DNA of 64,000 nucleotides. Origin: Tuctoria greenei (Eukaryota > Streptophyta > Magnoliopsida > Poales > Poaceae). Position numbers and translations under genes: made by a program. A model generated the notes under the pieces. The model was not told where the DNA came from and did not search any database. It was given only the letters and a program-made list of their open reading frames with translations. The DNA is taken from the NCBI GenBank assembly GCA_036927565.1, contig JAYESD010000002.1, positions 229,235,605 through 229,299,604 on the forward strand, in the 5' to 3' direction. Positions 44,811 through 56,136 of this stretch are shown here, in pieces; position 1 is the first letter of the stretch, and each line of letters begins with the position of its first letter.

Positions 44811-46560
44811 GAAGCCATTCAAGACTTCGAGGACGACGATGAGGAGACGCTGGAGCTAAAGGCGCTCCTATGAAAGAAGACACTTTCCAAAGGGAAAGTA
44901 AAAGTTGAAGAGAAGAAGAAGGGGAGTAGTCACACCAACTACTCCTGATATCCTTTTAACTATGATCGTCTCAATTCCAATAGCAATCATTATTTATCTA
45001 TCCCACTTGGAAAATCCCCACACTTCAATGGAAGTGATTAATGCATCTAATTTCCCTCAATCCATGTTTGTGGCATATTGTGTGCACAGGGATAGATATC
45101 CCGAACGACAACGAAGAGCTCACCCCCACCCAAGAGCAGGCAATTCACCGAAATGCTCAAGCCGCGACCGTAATAACGTCTTCACTCAGTCGGGACGAGT
45201 TCACCAAGGTGGATGGACTCGAAATTGCTAAAGAGATATGGGACACACTACACACTGCACATGAAGGTGATTGACATGTGCGTGAAGCAAAAATTGAAAT
45301 GATTGAAGGCGAGTTAGGAAGATATGCAATTGAAGAAGACGAGTCACCCCAAGACATGTACAATCGATTAAAGACACTCGTCAACAAGGTCAGATCATAC
45401 GGAAGTAAGAAATGGAATGGCCACGAGGTGGTAAAGCTCATCCTTAGAGCTTTTATGCCTCGCAACGTGACACTATGCTCCATGATCAGAGAAAGCCCCG
45501 GATACAAAAGGTTGACTCCAGATGAACTGCTTGGAAAGATCATCAACTTCGAGATGATGGAAAAACAAGCAAAACATGTCAAGGAGATTGCCGACCTCAC
45601 CTCGACAATGAAGAAAGGGGTTGATTTGAAGTCCACTCTCAAGCCCCTATCCAAAGGAGCTAGAGAAGCACAACTAGAGGAAGATAGTGACGACGAAAGC
45701 AGTGAATTGGATGAAGAAGACATGATATTGTTCATGAAGAAATTCAAGAGAATAATTAAAAAAATACAAGGTACAAAGTCAAGTGAAGGAAAGTACAAGG
45801 AAAGAACGAAGCCAAAGTTGAGGCGGGCATGCTATAATTGTGGTGAGTATAACTACTTTATAGTTGATTGCCCATATGCGGAGAACAAGAAAAAGACCAA
45901 GGAAGCCAAGTCTCAACCCAAGAAATTCTTCAATAAGAAGAAACAAGCCGAACAAGCGCACATTTGGAAAGAGTGGGACTCAAATGATGAGTCCTCATCG
46001 TACGAAGAAGAAGAGATGGCTAGCATAGCCATTGAGAAGACATCCAAGAAGTCTACCCTTTTCCCTACACTTGGCGCATGGAAGGGAGACGGCACTTGCC
46101 TTATGGCAAAGGAAGGTAAACGCAAGGTAACCATTAAATCCCCCTCAGTGCATTCCTTTCTAGCGATGATGAACTCAATAGTGATAATGAGGACATGCTT
46201 ATTGGACTAGATAGGAAAACAGCTACTAAAATGAAATTTTTGCTTGATCAACTTGTTGAGAAGGAGAGGTTAATACATCGTCAAGAGGACATGATCATCT
46301 CCCAAAAGGAGGAATATGTCGAACTTTACAAACTTCTAGAACTTGAAAAGGAATGAAGCAAATCACTAGAGCTTGAGTTAGCTTCGAGCAAGGAAACTTG
46401 CCTGGAGTTAACTGACTCAAATGCCACAATCAAGGACCAACTTGCTGACCTGATCAAGGTTAGCAAGATCCTTGAAGTGCAGGTTGAGTCACTCAAGCTG
46501 AGTGAACCTTCCTCCTCTTCAAGTTCACCTTCTCAACCCACTAAAACTGATTTTGCTCAT
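44811..46560 (+). pseudogene. gag: copia gag of element H (N-terminally truncated)
   Basis: The first codons correspond to the D-F-E-D-D-D-E-E-T-L part of gag in copy B. The capsid-like region follows (W-D-T-L-H-T-A-H-E-G-D, stop at 45272-45274, then open 45278-46210). The zinc knuckle reads C-Y-N-C-G-E-Y-N-Y-F-I-V-D-C, so the metal-binding histidine is replaced by asparagine. A Lys-rich tail and a coiled-coil part with stops follow (46211-46560). Confidence 0.85.
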
Positions 46561-46833
46561 GCTTGCAATGTAAGAAAGGTGACACCAGTTTGAAGGATAA
46601 GCCAACCTCTACAAAGGATAAACATCCTGCCCAAAGTGGCATATTTGACAAGGAGAAGATCAAATATGCACATAGTGCATACTTGGTCAAAAGACCTCCA
46701 AATGTCAAATATGGCATTGGTTATTCTTATGGTGAAAAGCAACATGCTAGAAGCCATAAGAATAACAAGGAGAGGATTACCTTTGTAAAAGGAAGGCCCC
46801 CTCAAATTGGAAAGTCACAGATAGAGACAATAC

Positions 46834-46905
46834 CGGACTAGTTCGGTCGGTGTCCAGACAAGTCTAGTCCTCCGGACAAGTCCGGCCCCCCAGACTAGTC
46901 CTATA
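46834..46905. repeat. palindrome cluster inside gag coding sequence (element H)
   Basis: CCGGACTAGTTCGG, CCAGACAAGTCTAG, CCGGACAAGTCCGG and CCAGACTAGTCC in tandem; homologous to 16483-16555 in element B. Confidence 0.85.
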
Positions 46906-49318
46906 CATAAACAACAACAACTATTGTTTAAAACTTTTGATGCCTCCTATGTGTTAATGAGAAATAATTTTGGCAAGGTTTATGCTCATTATGTTGGGCC
47001 ACGCCATGGGAACACCAATTCTCATGTGTGGGTGCCCAAATGCATTGTAACTAACCTCCATGGACCCAAGCAAGCTTGGGTACCTAAAATGAAAGCATGA
47101 TTTATTTTTGCAGGCCTATTCCTCCGGTGGATCTAAATGGGTGCTAGACAGTGGCTGCACCAACCATATGACCGGGGAAAGAAGAATGTTCATGGAATAT
47201 GAAGAGAATAAGGACCCAAACGAGGGCATCTACTTTGGAGATAATAGTCAAAGAAGGGAGCTCGGTACCGGTAAAATTGCAATATCCTCTAAACACACAC
47301 TTTCTCATGTTTTACATGTTGAATCTCTAGATTATAACCTGCTGTCCGTATCTCAATTATGCAACAAAGGTTATAATTGCTTGTTCACTAACGAGAGTGT
47401 GACCGTTTCTAGGAGGAGTGATGGTTCCGTTGCATTCAAGGGTATGTTAAAGGGAAAGCTCTATCTTGTTGACTTCAACAAGGATAAAGCTGAACTTGAC
47501 ACATGCTTGATTGCAAAGACCAACATGGGTTGGCTGTGGCATAGACGGCTAACGCATGTTGGTATGAGGAACCTTCAAAAACTCCTCAAAGGTGATCACA
47601 TCCGAGGTTTAAAGGATGTTGTATTTGAGAAAGACAGGCCCTGTAGCGCGTGCCAAGCTGGGAAGCAAGTTGGAGCACCACACCCCGCCAAAAACGTCAT
47701 GACTACAACAAGACCACTCGAGCTACTACACATGGACTTATTTGGTCCAATAGCCTACATAAGCATCAGCGGTAACAAATATGGTTTAGTTGTCGTTGAT
47801 GATTTTTCTCACTTCACTTGGGTTTTCTTTTTGCATGATAAGTCAGAGACATAAGGAATACTCAAGAAGTTCTTCAAGCGAGCTCAAAACGAATTCTCAT
47901 TGACAATCAAGAATATTCGAAGCGACAACGGCACAGAGTTCAAGAACACGCAAGTGGAGGAGTACCTTGATGAAGAAGGCATAAAACACGAATATTCAGC
48001 GCCGTACTCCCCACAACAAAATGGATTTGCTGAAAGAAAGAATCGAACACTCATAGAGATGGCAAGGACAATACTCGATGAGTACAAGACATCGGATCGA
48101 TTTTGGGTGGAAGCGATTAACACCGCTTGCCACATCGTAAATCGACTTTATCTCCATCGACTACTCAAGAAGACATCCTATGTGCTACTCACCGGTAACA
48201 AACCAAATATTTCATATTTTCGAGTTTTCGGTTCTCCATGCTATATCTTGAACAAGAAGCCTAGGACTTCAAAGTTCGCTTCGAAGTTCGATGAAGGTTT
48301 CTTGCTTGGTTATGATTCAAACACTTACGCCTATGGTGTTTTCAACAAGACCTCTGGACTTGTTGAAGTAGCATGTGACGTATTGTTCGATGAGACTAAT
48401 GGCTCCCAAAAGGAGCAAGTTGATCAATGTGAACTAGGTAAAGAAGAAGCTCCTTGTCAAGCATTGAAAAGAATGGCTCTAGGTGAGGTTCGACCACAAG
48501 AGCCACCTCCACACGTACATGAGGAAGATGAACCACAAGAGGAGACCAACGATCAAGGGGGAGCTTCAACACAAGATCAACCACAAGAATACGAAGATAA
48601 TCAACAAGTCAACGAAGGCAATCACTTAGGGGGAGAAGCAGATGATCATGAAGATACAACTCCTCAAGTGCCACACCCAAGGTTACACCAATGCGTCCAA
48701 AGGGATCACCCAATCGGCAATATCATCGGTGACATCCAAAAGGGAGTAACCACTAGATCTCGCATAGCTAACTTTTGTGAGCACTATTCGTTTGTATCAT
48801 TTTTTAGAACCACACAGGGTTGAAGATGCATTGAAAGATCCGGACTGGGTGGTGGAAATGCAAGAAGAATTGAACAACTTCAAGCGGAACAAGGTGTGGG
48901 AACTTGTGGCAAGACCCAATGCAAACATCATCGGCACCAAGTGGGTCTTCCGCAACAAACAAGATGAACACGGGTGACAAGGAACAAGGCACGACTTGTG
49001 GCCAAAGGGTATTCACAAGTCGAAGGTTTGCATTTCGATGAGACCTTTGCTCCAGTAGCTAGGCTTGAATCTATTAGAATATTACTTGCATATGCTACTC
49101 ACCATGATTTCAAGCTGTATCAAATGGATGTGAAAAGCGCCTTCCTCAACGGACCAATCAAGGAAGAGGTGTACGTGGAGCAACCACCCGGGTTTGAAGA
49201 CGAAGAGTTCCCCGACCACGTATTTGAATTGCGTAAGGCTCTCTACGGCCTCAAACAAGCTCCTAGAGCTTGGTATGAGTGTCTTAGAGATTTCTTAATT
49301 GAAAATGGCTTTAAGATT

Positions 49319-49323
49319 GGCAA
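49319..49323. repeat. left target-site duplication of element G (GGCAA)
   Basis: GGCAA directly precedes TGTCGG of the 5' LTR and is repeated at 62258-62262 after the 3' LTR. Confidence 0.95.
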
Positions 49324-50176
49324 TGTCGGTACCCTAGAAACCGTACACCCCTTGAGGTTACAAAGATCTCAAAGGAAAGCCATCTACTTGGTTTGAAGAC
49401 CCTCGGAGGCCCACTTGTCGGACATGACCGGACCCGCTTCTCCAACATGGTTAATCCCTGGGTCGCCACGTGTACAACCAAACCGGAGCTACCGCCCACA
49501 AGGAGGAAGCTCTAGGCCACGTACCGAAACGGCACCTCCGGACTTAACCCCAGACCGAGAGAAGCTCCGGACCTGACACGTGTCTGGTAGCCCCGGAGGT
49601 ACCTGCTTCCCACAACAAGCTCCGGAGGTGCCACGTGTCCAATCGTCGGACCTGCCAGCCTCTAACCTCCGGAAGACCTTGTAACGGCTCCGGATCTTCA
49701 AAGGAGAGCCAAGGACTTCAAGACCCGATTAAGTGTCATTAATGCCATATTGATGACACTTAAACGGACGATTATAACACCCGTAACGGTGCTATCAAAG
49801 CCCGTTACAAGATCATTAAAGGCAATTAAGCATGTGTCAATACTAGTAACCGCTGGGGCCACATGTCGGGCCAGGCTAACTTGTAATGGCCTGTCCTTGT
49901 ACTATAAAAGGACAGGCCGATGATACACGCGGGGAGGAGGTTCATGGGCGATCATACGCACACCATACACTCGTGATAAGCTCTTACTGCTAATACAACA
50001 CCAACACACCCGTGGAGTAGGGTATTACGCTCAGGCGGCCCGAACCACGTAAATTCCTGTGTCTCCTGTGTCAAACTCCTATTCACCTTCTTGAATCTCC
50101 GCGCGCCCACACCGAACTTCAAACTCCCCAATCACTTTAGCATTGTAGGGAGATCTGCCGGCTCCAACTGCCGACA
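49324..50176 (+). repeat. 5' LTR of Tat element G
   Basis: 853 bp, TGTCGGTACCCTAG...CAACTGCCGACA, with short inverted ends (TGTCGG/CCGACA). U3 has ACGTG-core sites near 49467, 49515, 49575 and 49631, i.e. again 50-60 bp apart. The R/U5 part includes a short block (GAGTAGGGTATTACGCTCAGGCGG) that is shared with LTRs D and F. Confidence 0.95.
49889..49918 (+). promoter_or_regulatory. TATA box within an 11-bp inverted repeat (5' LTR of G)
   Basis: GGCCTGTCCTT and AAGGACAGGCC are perfect complements and enclose the TATA box TATAAAA (49903-49909). In the 3' LTR the box (61990-61996) is kept, but the right arm is degraded to AGAACAAGCC. Confidence 0.7.
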
Positions 50177-50177
50177 G

Positions 50178-50195
50178 TTGGCGCGCCAGGTAGGG
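50178..50195 (+). promoter_or_regulatory. primer binding region of element G
   Basis: TTGGCGCGCCAGGTAGGG begins one base after the LTR, the normal primer position. The same sequence, with one or two changes, follows LTR F. The donor tRNA was not identified. Confidence 0.6.
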
Positions 50196-50215
50196 GGCGC
50201 CTGAGATTTTCGAGA

Positions 50216-52633
50216 ATGGTGAACTCCACTACTGGATCATCCAACGGCCAACCTGCTACTCAGGCTGTTGGGGGCAATCCCCCCAACAGGCAGCCACCAG
50301 CAGGAGCCTCAGCACCAGCAGGAACCACACTCCCACCACCACCTTCTTCTCCAGCAAATCGTGCTGGGCAACGTGATGGTGCGCCGGCATCGCTTACTGC
50401 GTCGGCGAGTCATGACAACTCGGAACACGCGCTCCATGCAGCGCGTGCTCTTCTCCAACGTCCACCACCTCCGGATGCATCTCGAGATGCAATGGACCAG
50501 TGGAGGGCCGATTTGGAGCATTTGGTCACAGCAGCGGCCGAACGCCTCAACAACCAGGGTCCTCCTCCTTCGGGACGAGCCCTGTCGCAGCGGCGGACTT
50601 TGTCTGGAAGACTTGGTCCACACGCCTCCAATAGTAGGAGACGTGCTGCATCTCAGCAAGTGACGTCATTGCCCTCTGGGGCTCTACGCACTCACACGGT
50701 ATCCAGGCTTTCGACTCATGACCTCCGGGCGGAGCTTCATCGCCGATACCGCCAGCAGGATGGCCGTGTCCATATTGAGCGTGCCCGTGAAAGACGGGAA
50801 GCTCAGGACCTTTCTACTCTTGAAGGAGTAGGAGGAGGCTGTTCAGCCCTAGCCATGCACCTGCGCATGGTTAGATGGCGACAGAAGTTCCGGCCTCACC
50901 TGCCGGAAAAATTCGACGGGACTGTCAACCCCGCCGAATTCCTTCAGATATACTCCACTGCAATCTTGGCAGCTGGAGGAAACGAGGCTGTGACGGCCAA
51001 TTACTTTCCAGTGGCCTTAACTGGGACCGCCAGGTCCTGGTTTATGAGCCTTCCACCCAACTCTATCAACAGTTGGGAGGAGCTGTGCCGTCAGTTCACT
51101 GCCAACTTCGGGAGTTCATACACCCGACCAGGCACTGAACTGGACCTTTTTATGGTCGTGCAAAAAGGGGGAGAATCTTTGCGGTCCTTCATCCAGAGGT
51201 TCTCTCAGGTACGAAATACTATCCCTCCTATCTCAAGCGCATCTATCATTGTGGCATTCAGACAGGGCGTACGGGACAAGAAGATGTTGGAGAAGCTGGC
51301 GATCAAGGAGATCACCAGCGTCACGGAACTCTTCAGCCTGGCAGACAAATGTGCTAGAGCTGCAGAGGGCCGTGAGATGCACTCCAAACCATCCTCGGAG
51401 GATCACAAGAAATCCTCCAAAGAAGAAGTCGCTACCTCCGGGGGTGGCAAGAAGAAAAAGAAGACCAACGGCAAGAAGATGTCGTCGGCCGGCACATCCA
51501 GCGTTGCAGCTGCTGTAGCTCCGGGTGGCCGGGGGCCACACCCCGAGAAGCGACCTCGACCGTCTTCTGAAGACGGTGGCAAACCCAAAGTGTGGTGTCC
51601 CATTCACAAAACGGGCAGCCACAGTTTGGAAGATTGCCGGGAGGTCCAAAACCTTGCCGAGCGCTACAGCAAGCGTCGGGAAGAATCTCCTTTCCGACAG
51701 AGGGAAGGAAAGCAAAAGGTCGACGAAGCTCTGGCTGAAGAGGAGTTAGGGTTCCAGGATCCCAAAAAGGTCCTGAAGGCCGTCTACACCTCCGTCGACG
51801 ATGATTCTGACGTCTCTGACAACGAGCGTCGGAAGACCATGAACACCATTTTCAGTGGGTCATGGGATATCACCTCTCGTCGCGTCATCAAGACTATGCG
51901 GCGAGATATGGCCGCTGTAGCCCCTACAGTCAGGCCGGAACCTCATCGAAAGTGGATGGACACCTCCATCACTTTTGATGCTTCTGATTGCCCACGGAGC
52001 ATGGTTGGAGCAGGTCAGCTACCTTTGATGGTATCTCCTACCATCAATAACATCCAGCTCCACCATGTCATGGTAGACGGAGGTTCGGGGCTTAACCTCA
52101 TCAGCTTCGAAGCTTTCACTAAGCTTCAGCTCCGACCTTCGGATCTCCAGCCCTCTCGACCTTTCTCCGAAGTAGGTCCGGGGGCCATTACCCCACTCGG
52201 AGCTATTACTCTCCCCGTTACCTTCGGGACACGGGAGAAGTATCGCATCGAGAAGTTGGTCTTCGACATCGCACAGATCAACTTACCATTCAACGCCATC
52301 TTGGGTAGACCTGCCCTGTACAAATTCATGGCAGCGGCTCATTATGGATACCTGGTGTTGAAGATGCCAACACCAGTAGGCGTTCTCCGGATCCGCGGAG
52401 ATCGCACTGCCGGAGTAACTGCTCTGGAGGAACTCCACGCACTCACCACGGCGCAAGAGGAGGACTCCAGGAAGGAGCAAGCTCTGAAACCCCCGAGCAT
52501 TCGTCAACGAGGCTCGACCTCTGCACCCCGTGTGCAGCCAAGCGGCGACACCGACATTCCCGTCAAAGTCGTCCAAATTGGTTCCGATGCCTCTCAAACC
52601 ACTCGTATATCGGGAGGATTGAACGACAAATAG
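50216..52633 (+). CDS. gag: Tat gag-protease of element G
   Basis: A single open frame of 805 residues from ATG 50216 to TAG 52631-52633. N-terminus Pro/Ala/Gly-rich (1-60), Arg-rich region (about 145-210), retrotransposon gag domain (about 220-350: M-V-R-W, F-D-G-T-V-N-P, A-R-S-W-F, G-S-S-Y-T-R). A Lys-rich stretch is followed by a Cys/His motif C-P-I-H-K-T-G-S-H-S-L-E-D-C (about 462-475), which stands where a zinc knuckle is expected but is not CCHC. The aspartic protease-like part is about 580-720 with V-D-G-G-S-G-L-N. Gag would form the virus-like particle in the cytoplasm. The amber stop is in the same place as in element F, and RT follows in frame. Confidence 0.9.
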   Translation: MVNSTTGSSNGQPATQAVGGNPPNRQPPAGASAPAGTTLPPPPSSPANRAGQRDGAPASLTASASHDNSEHALHAARALLQRPPPPDASRDAMDQWRADLEHLVTAAAERLNNQGPPPSGRALSQRRTLSGRLGPHASNSRRRAASQQVTSLPSGALRTHTVSRLSTHDLRAELHRRYRQQDGRVHIERARERREAQDLSTLEGVGGGCSALAMHLRMVRWRQKFRPHLPEKFDGTVNPAEFLQIYSTAILAAGGNEAVTANYFPVALTGTARSWFMSLPPNSINSWEELCRQFTANFGSSYTRPGTELDLFMVVQKGGESLRSFIQRFSQVRNTIPPISSASIIVAFRQGVRDKKMLEKLAIKEITSVTELFSLADKCARAAEGREMHSKPSSEDHKKSSKEEVATSGGGKKKKKTNGKKMSSAGTSSVAAAVAPGGRGPHPEKRPRPSSEDGGKPKVWCPIHKTGSHSLEDCREVQNLAERYSKRREESPFRQREGKQKVDEALAEEELGFQDPKKVLKAVYTSVDDDSDVSDNERRKTMNTIFSGSWDITSRRVIKTMRRDMAAVAPTVRPEPHRKWMDTSITFDASDCPRSMVGAGQLPLMVSPTINNIQLHHVMVDGGSGLNLISFEAFTKLQLRPSDLQPSRPFSEVGPGAITPLGAITLPVTFGTREKYRIEKLVFDIAQINLPFNAILGRPALYKFMAAAHYGYLVLKMPTPVGVLRIRGDRTAGVTALEELHALTTAQEEDSRKEQALKPPSIRQRGSTSAPRVQPSGDTDIPVKVVQIGSDASQTTRISGGLNDK

Positions 52634-55600
52634 GAACTCACACTCATCACTTTTCTCCGGGCTAACGTTGACGTGTTTGCTTGGCAACCGTCACAAATGC
52701 CTGGGATCCCCAGGGAAGTGATTGAGCACAATCTGAAGATCTACCCCGATGCTCGGCCTGTGCATCAGAAGCCTCGGAAGCAATCCGTAGAGCGGCAGAA
52801 CTTCATCTGACAAGAAGTGAAGAAGCTACTCGAAGCTGGATTCATCCGAGAAGTCTGCCATCCAAAATGGCCAGCGAACCCAGTCGTTGTGCCCAAGGCC
52901 GGCGGGAAGCTTCGGATGTGCATCGACTACACCACACTAAATAAGGCATGTCCAAAAGATCCATTCCCACTACCTAGAATAGATCAGATAGTGGATTCCA
53001 CCTGCGGGTGGGAATTACTGTGTTTCCTAGACACATATTCTGGGTATCATCATATCAGGATGTCTAGGGAGGATGAAGAGCATACTTCATTCATCACAGT
53101 AGATGGATTGTACTGTTACACAGCCATGCCCTTTGGTCTCAAGAATGCAGCTTCAACTTTTGTACGAGCTAGGTACAAAACTTTTGAAGAACTCATCAGA
53201 GACATAGTGGAAGTGTACGTCGATGACATCGTGGTCAAGGTCAAGAACAAGGAGTCACTCCTCGACACCTTGAAGGCTGTCTTCGACAAGCTGCGGGCCA
53301 CCCACACAAAGCTAAACCCGGACAAGTGCGTGTTTGGGGTTAGTTCCGGAAAACTTCTTGGTTTCCTGGTAAGTCACTGGGGCATAGAAGCTAATCCGGC
53401 GAAGATAAAAGCCATTGAAGACATGCGGCCACCAACCCGCATCAAAGACGTCCAAAAGTTAACTTGGTGTCTAGCAGCCCTCAGCCGGTTCATATCAAGA
53501 CTGGCGGAACGGGCACTTCCCTTCTTCAAGTTATTGAGGAAGTCCGGACCATTCCAATTGTCCGAAGAAGCAGAGAAGGCATTCCAGGAGCTGAAACAGT
53601 TCCTCACCACCCTACCAATTCTGGTAGCTCCGAACCCTGGTGAGCCTTTGTTGCTTTACATTTCAGCTACTGACGAAGTCGTCGTATGGTTCTGGTTGCG
53701 GAGAGACAGGAACTACCCCACACTCAGGAATCCAAACCCCTTCGGGAGGGTCTGGAGGTTCCTGAAAGCGAGTCTGGGTCCCAACTCCCAGAATCGAACC
53801 CGCAAGAAGTCACTTCAGGAGACTTAGACCCCTCCGGGAGGGTCCAGGTCATTTCTGAAGAAGCTCCGGGTTACTCCAGCCAGAACCCGGAGGTCCCCGA
53901 AGAGAATCTGGACCCCTCCGAGAGGGTCCGGATCAATGAAGAGGAAGCTCTGGACCCCTCTGGGAGGGTCCGGACCATTCAACGCCCGGTATACTTCATC
54001 AGTGAAGTATTACATGATGCCAAGACTCGATACCTAGAGGTGCATAAGCTGCTCTATGCAGTTCTTATTGCCTCTAGGAAGCTTCGACATTACTTGCAAG
54101 CTCACAAAGTCTCGGTGGTTACTTCCTACCCACTTCGAGCAATCTTGCATAATCCCAATTCAACTGGGAATATAGCAAAGTGGGCTGCGGAATTGGCTGA
54201 ATTTGATCTTGAATTTATTTCAAGACAAGCAGTCAAGAGTCAAGCGTTGGCAGATTTTGTGGCGGAATGGACTCCCTCTCCATCAAACCCTGGGGGCCCC
54301 AGTGAACAGAAGACGGAGCATCAAGCTCCAACCTTCACCGAGCCTCACTGGACCCTCTACTTCGACGGCTCCATGCAGAAGCAGGGGGCCGGAGATGGAA
54401 TCCTTCTCCTTGCACCGACTGGGGAGAAGGTGAAATACATGGTACACCTCTACTTCAAGGCAACCAACAACATGGCGGAGTATGAAGCACTCATCTACGG
54501 ACTAAAGGTGGCACTGTCATACGGTGTCAGGCAACTCCTGGTCAAAGGAGATTCACAGCTCATCATCAAGCAGGTGATGGGTGAATGCTCCTGCAACAAT
54601 CTCCAACTAGCTGCTTACCTACTTGAAGTCCAGAGGCTTCATAAGGACTTTGAAGTCCTAGACCTCCACCATGTTCAGCGTGCCCACAACGCTGAAGCCG
54701 ACGAACTCTCGACGAAAGCGTCAAACGGAGCTCCCACAGCTCAGCCCGCCGAACTGAGCGAAGGGGGCGAGATCAGCATCCCGAAGCTGACGGTCCCGAT
54801 GGCCTTGTTACCATGGCAGCCATCAAGGGTCGTAGGTGCTGCCGGAAGCTCCGAGCAACCCAGCACGCAAGACTCAAATGCTCAAGTCAGTTCCGATGCA
54901 TGGATCTCGGAGATCCGGAACTACTTGAAAGACAACATCCTTCCTGACGATGATGTATCCGCTGACCGGGTAGTCAGATTGGCTAAAAGATACACGCTGG
55001 TAGAAGGGGATCTCTACCGACGCGGTGCCAACGACATCCTAATGCGGTGCATCACAAGGGAAGAAGGCTGCGAACTTCTCGCAGAAATCCATGGAGGCGA
55101 GTGTGGGAACCACGCATCTTCCCGCACGCTGGTCGGAAAAGCCTTTCGGCATGGCTTCTACTGGCCTACAGCACTCCAGGATGCCACTGAGCTAGTGAAG
55201 AAATGCGAAGCATGCCAATTTCACGCAAAGCAAATTCATACACCTGCTCAGCCCTTACAAATGATACCTCCTACATGGCCCTCCGCTGTGTGGGGGATGG
55301 ATATCTTGGGACCCTTCTCAAGAGCCGTCGGAGGTTACAAGTTCCTGTACGTCGCCATTGACAAGTTCACCAAGTGGCCGGAAGCGACTCCAGTTGTGAC
55401 GATCAACAAGCAATCTGCTATCAACTTTCTACAATCCATTGTGAGCAGATTTGGAGTCCCAAACAAAATCATCACTGATAATGGGACTCAATTCACAAGC
55501 TCTGCATTCCAAGGATATTGCGAAGACCTCGGCATACAAGTTTGCTACGCCTCCGTAGCTCACCCAGCCAGCAATGGCCAAGCCGAGAGAGCAAATGCTG

Positions 55601-56136
55601 AAATCCTTAATGGACTCAAAACGCGCACCTATGAGCGCTTGAAAAAACACAGAGCCAACTGGATCGAAGAGCTTCCGCCCACTCTATGGGCCAACAGGAC
55701 TTCTCCAAACCGGTCAACCGGAGAAACACCCTTCTTTCTGGTGTACGGAGCTGAAGCAATCCTTCCTCCGGAAATCACCTTGGGTTCGCTCCGGGTCCGG
55801 ACCTTCGACGAAGCCGCGCAGGACCAGCTCCGGCGTGAAGACCTAGACCTCCTCGAGGAGGGAAGGTGCCAAGCAGCTATTCGGAATGCCCGATGTCGCC
55901 AAGCTCTACGGCATTATCACCAGCGGCATGTACACAACCGACAGCTCGAGGAAGGCGATCTGGTGCTACGGAGAATACTATCCAGAGAAGGGTTTAACAA
56001 ACTCTCCCCCGGCTGGGAGGGGCCTTTCCGAGTGATCAAAGTATCCCGTCCCGGAAGCGTTCACTTGGCTACCGAGGATGGGACACCTCTCCCAAATCCT
56101 TGGAACATCGAGCACCTCCGTAAGTTCTACACTTAA
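52634..56136 (+). pseudogene. pol: Tat pol of element G: RT, RNase H, second RNase H, integrase
   Basis: In frame after the TAG. Domains: RT from about 52640 (F-A-W-Q-P-S, L-L-E-A-G-F-I-R-E, K-D-P-F-P-L-P-R, Y-V-D-D near 53220); gypsy RNase H (I-S-A-T-D-E near 53670 and R-P-V-Y-F-I-S near 53985) with the D-P-S-G-R-V minisatellite insert between; archaeal-type RNase H (L-Y-F-D-G-S near 54360, M-A-E-Y-E-A-L near 54475, K-G-D-S near 54545); integrase (H-x-H...C-E-A-C near 55210; G-M-D-I-L-G-P near 55300; T-D-N-G-T-Q-F near 55480; N-G-Q-A-E-R-A near 55575). Breaks: TGA at 52808-52810 where element F has CGA, and a one-base loss near 53684 that shifts the frame into the part starting 53686. Otherwise well preserved. 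Confidence 0.92.
53705..53975. repeat. palindromic minisatellite inside the RNase H region (element G)
   Basis: CCCTTCGGGAGGGTC, CCCTCCGGGAGGGTCC, CCCTCCGAGAGGGTCC and CCCTCTGGGAGGGTCC lie at about 53740, 53830, 53913 and 53957, between the two conserved halves of the gypsy RNase H. Confidence 0.85.

Larger units (their letters stand above)
44811..49323 (+). mobile_element. Sirevirus-like copia element H, left piece
   Basis: Starts inside gag at 44811, directly against LTR F, and runs to 49323 within RT, where element G is inserted. The 5' LTR, primer site and first part of gag are missing. The element resumes at 62258/62263. Confidence 0.88.
46561..49323 (+). pseudogene. pol: copia pol of element H (gag end, protease, integrase, first part of RT)
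   Basis: Order: gag C-terminus with palindromes in frame (46834-46905); protease D-S-G-C-T-N-H (about 47146-47166); GAG-pre-integrase H-R-R-L-T-H (near 47540) and C-S-A-C-Q (near 47646); integrase L-H-M-D-L-F-G-P (near 47730), D-N-G-T-E-F (near 47925) and N-G-F-A-E-R-K-N (near 48020); and the start of RT. Breaks: stop at 47852-47854, an extra T near 48801, a 4-bp loss near 48974. RT is then cut at 49323 by element G in the segment K-I-G-N, shortly before the catalytic Y-V-D-D, which lies on the other side of G. Confidence 0.88.
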
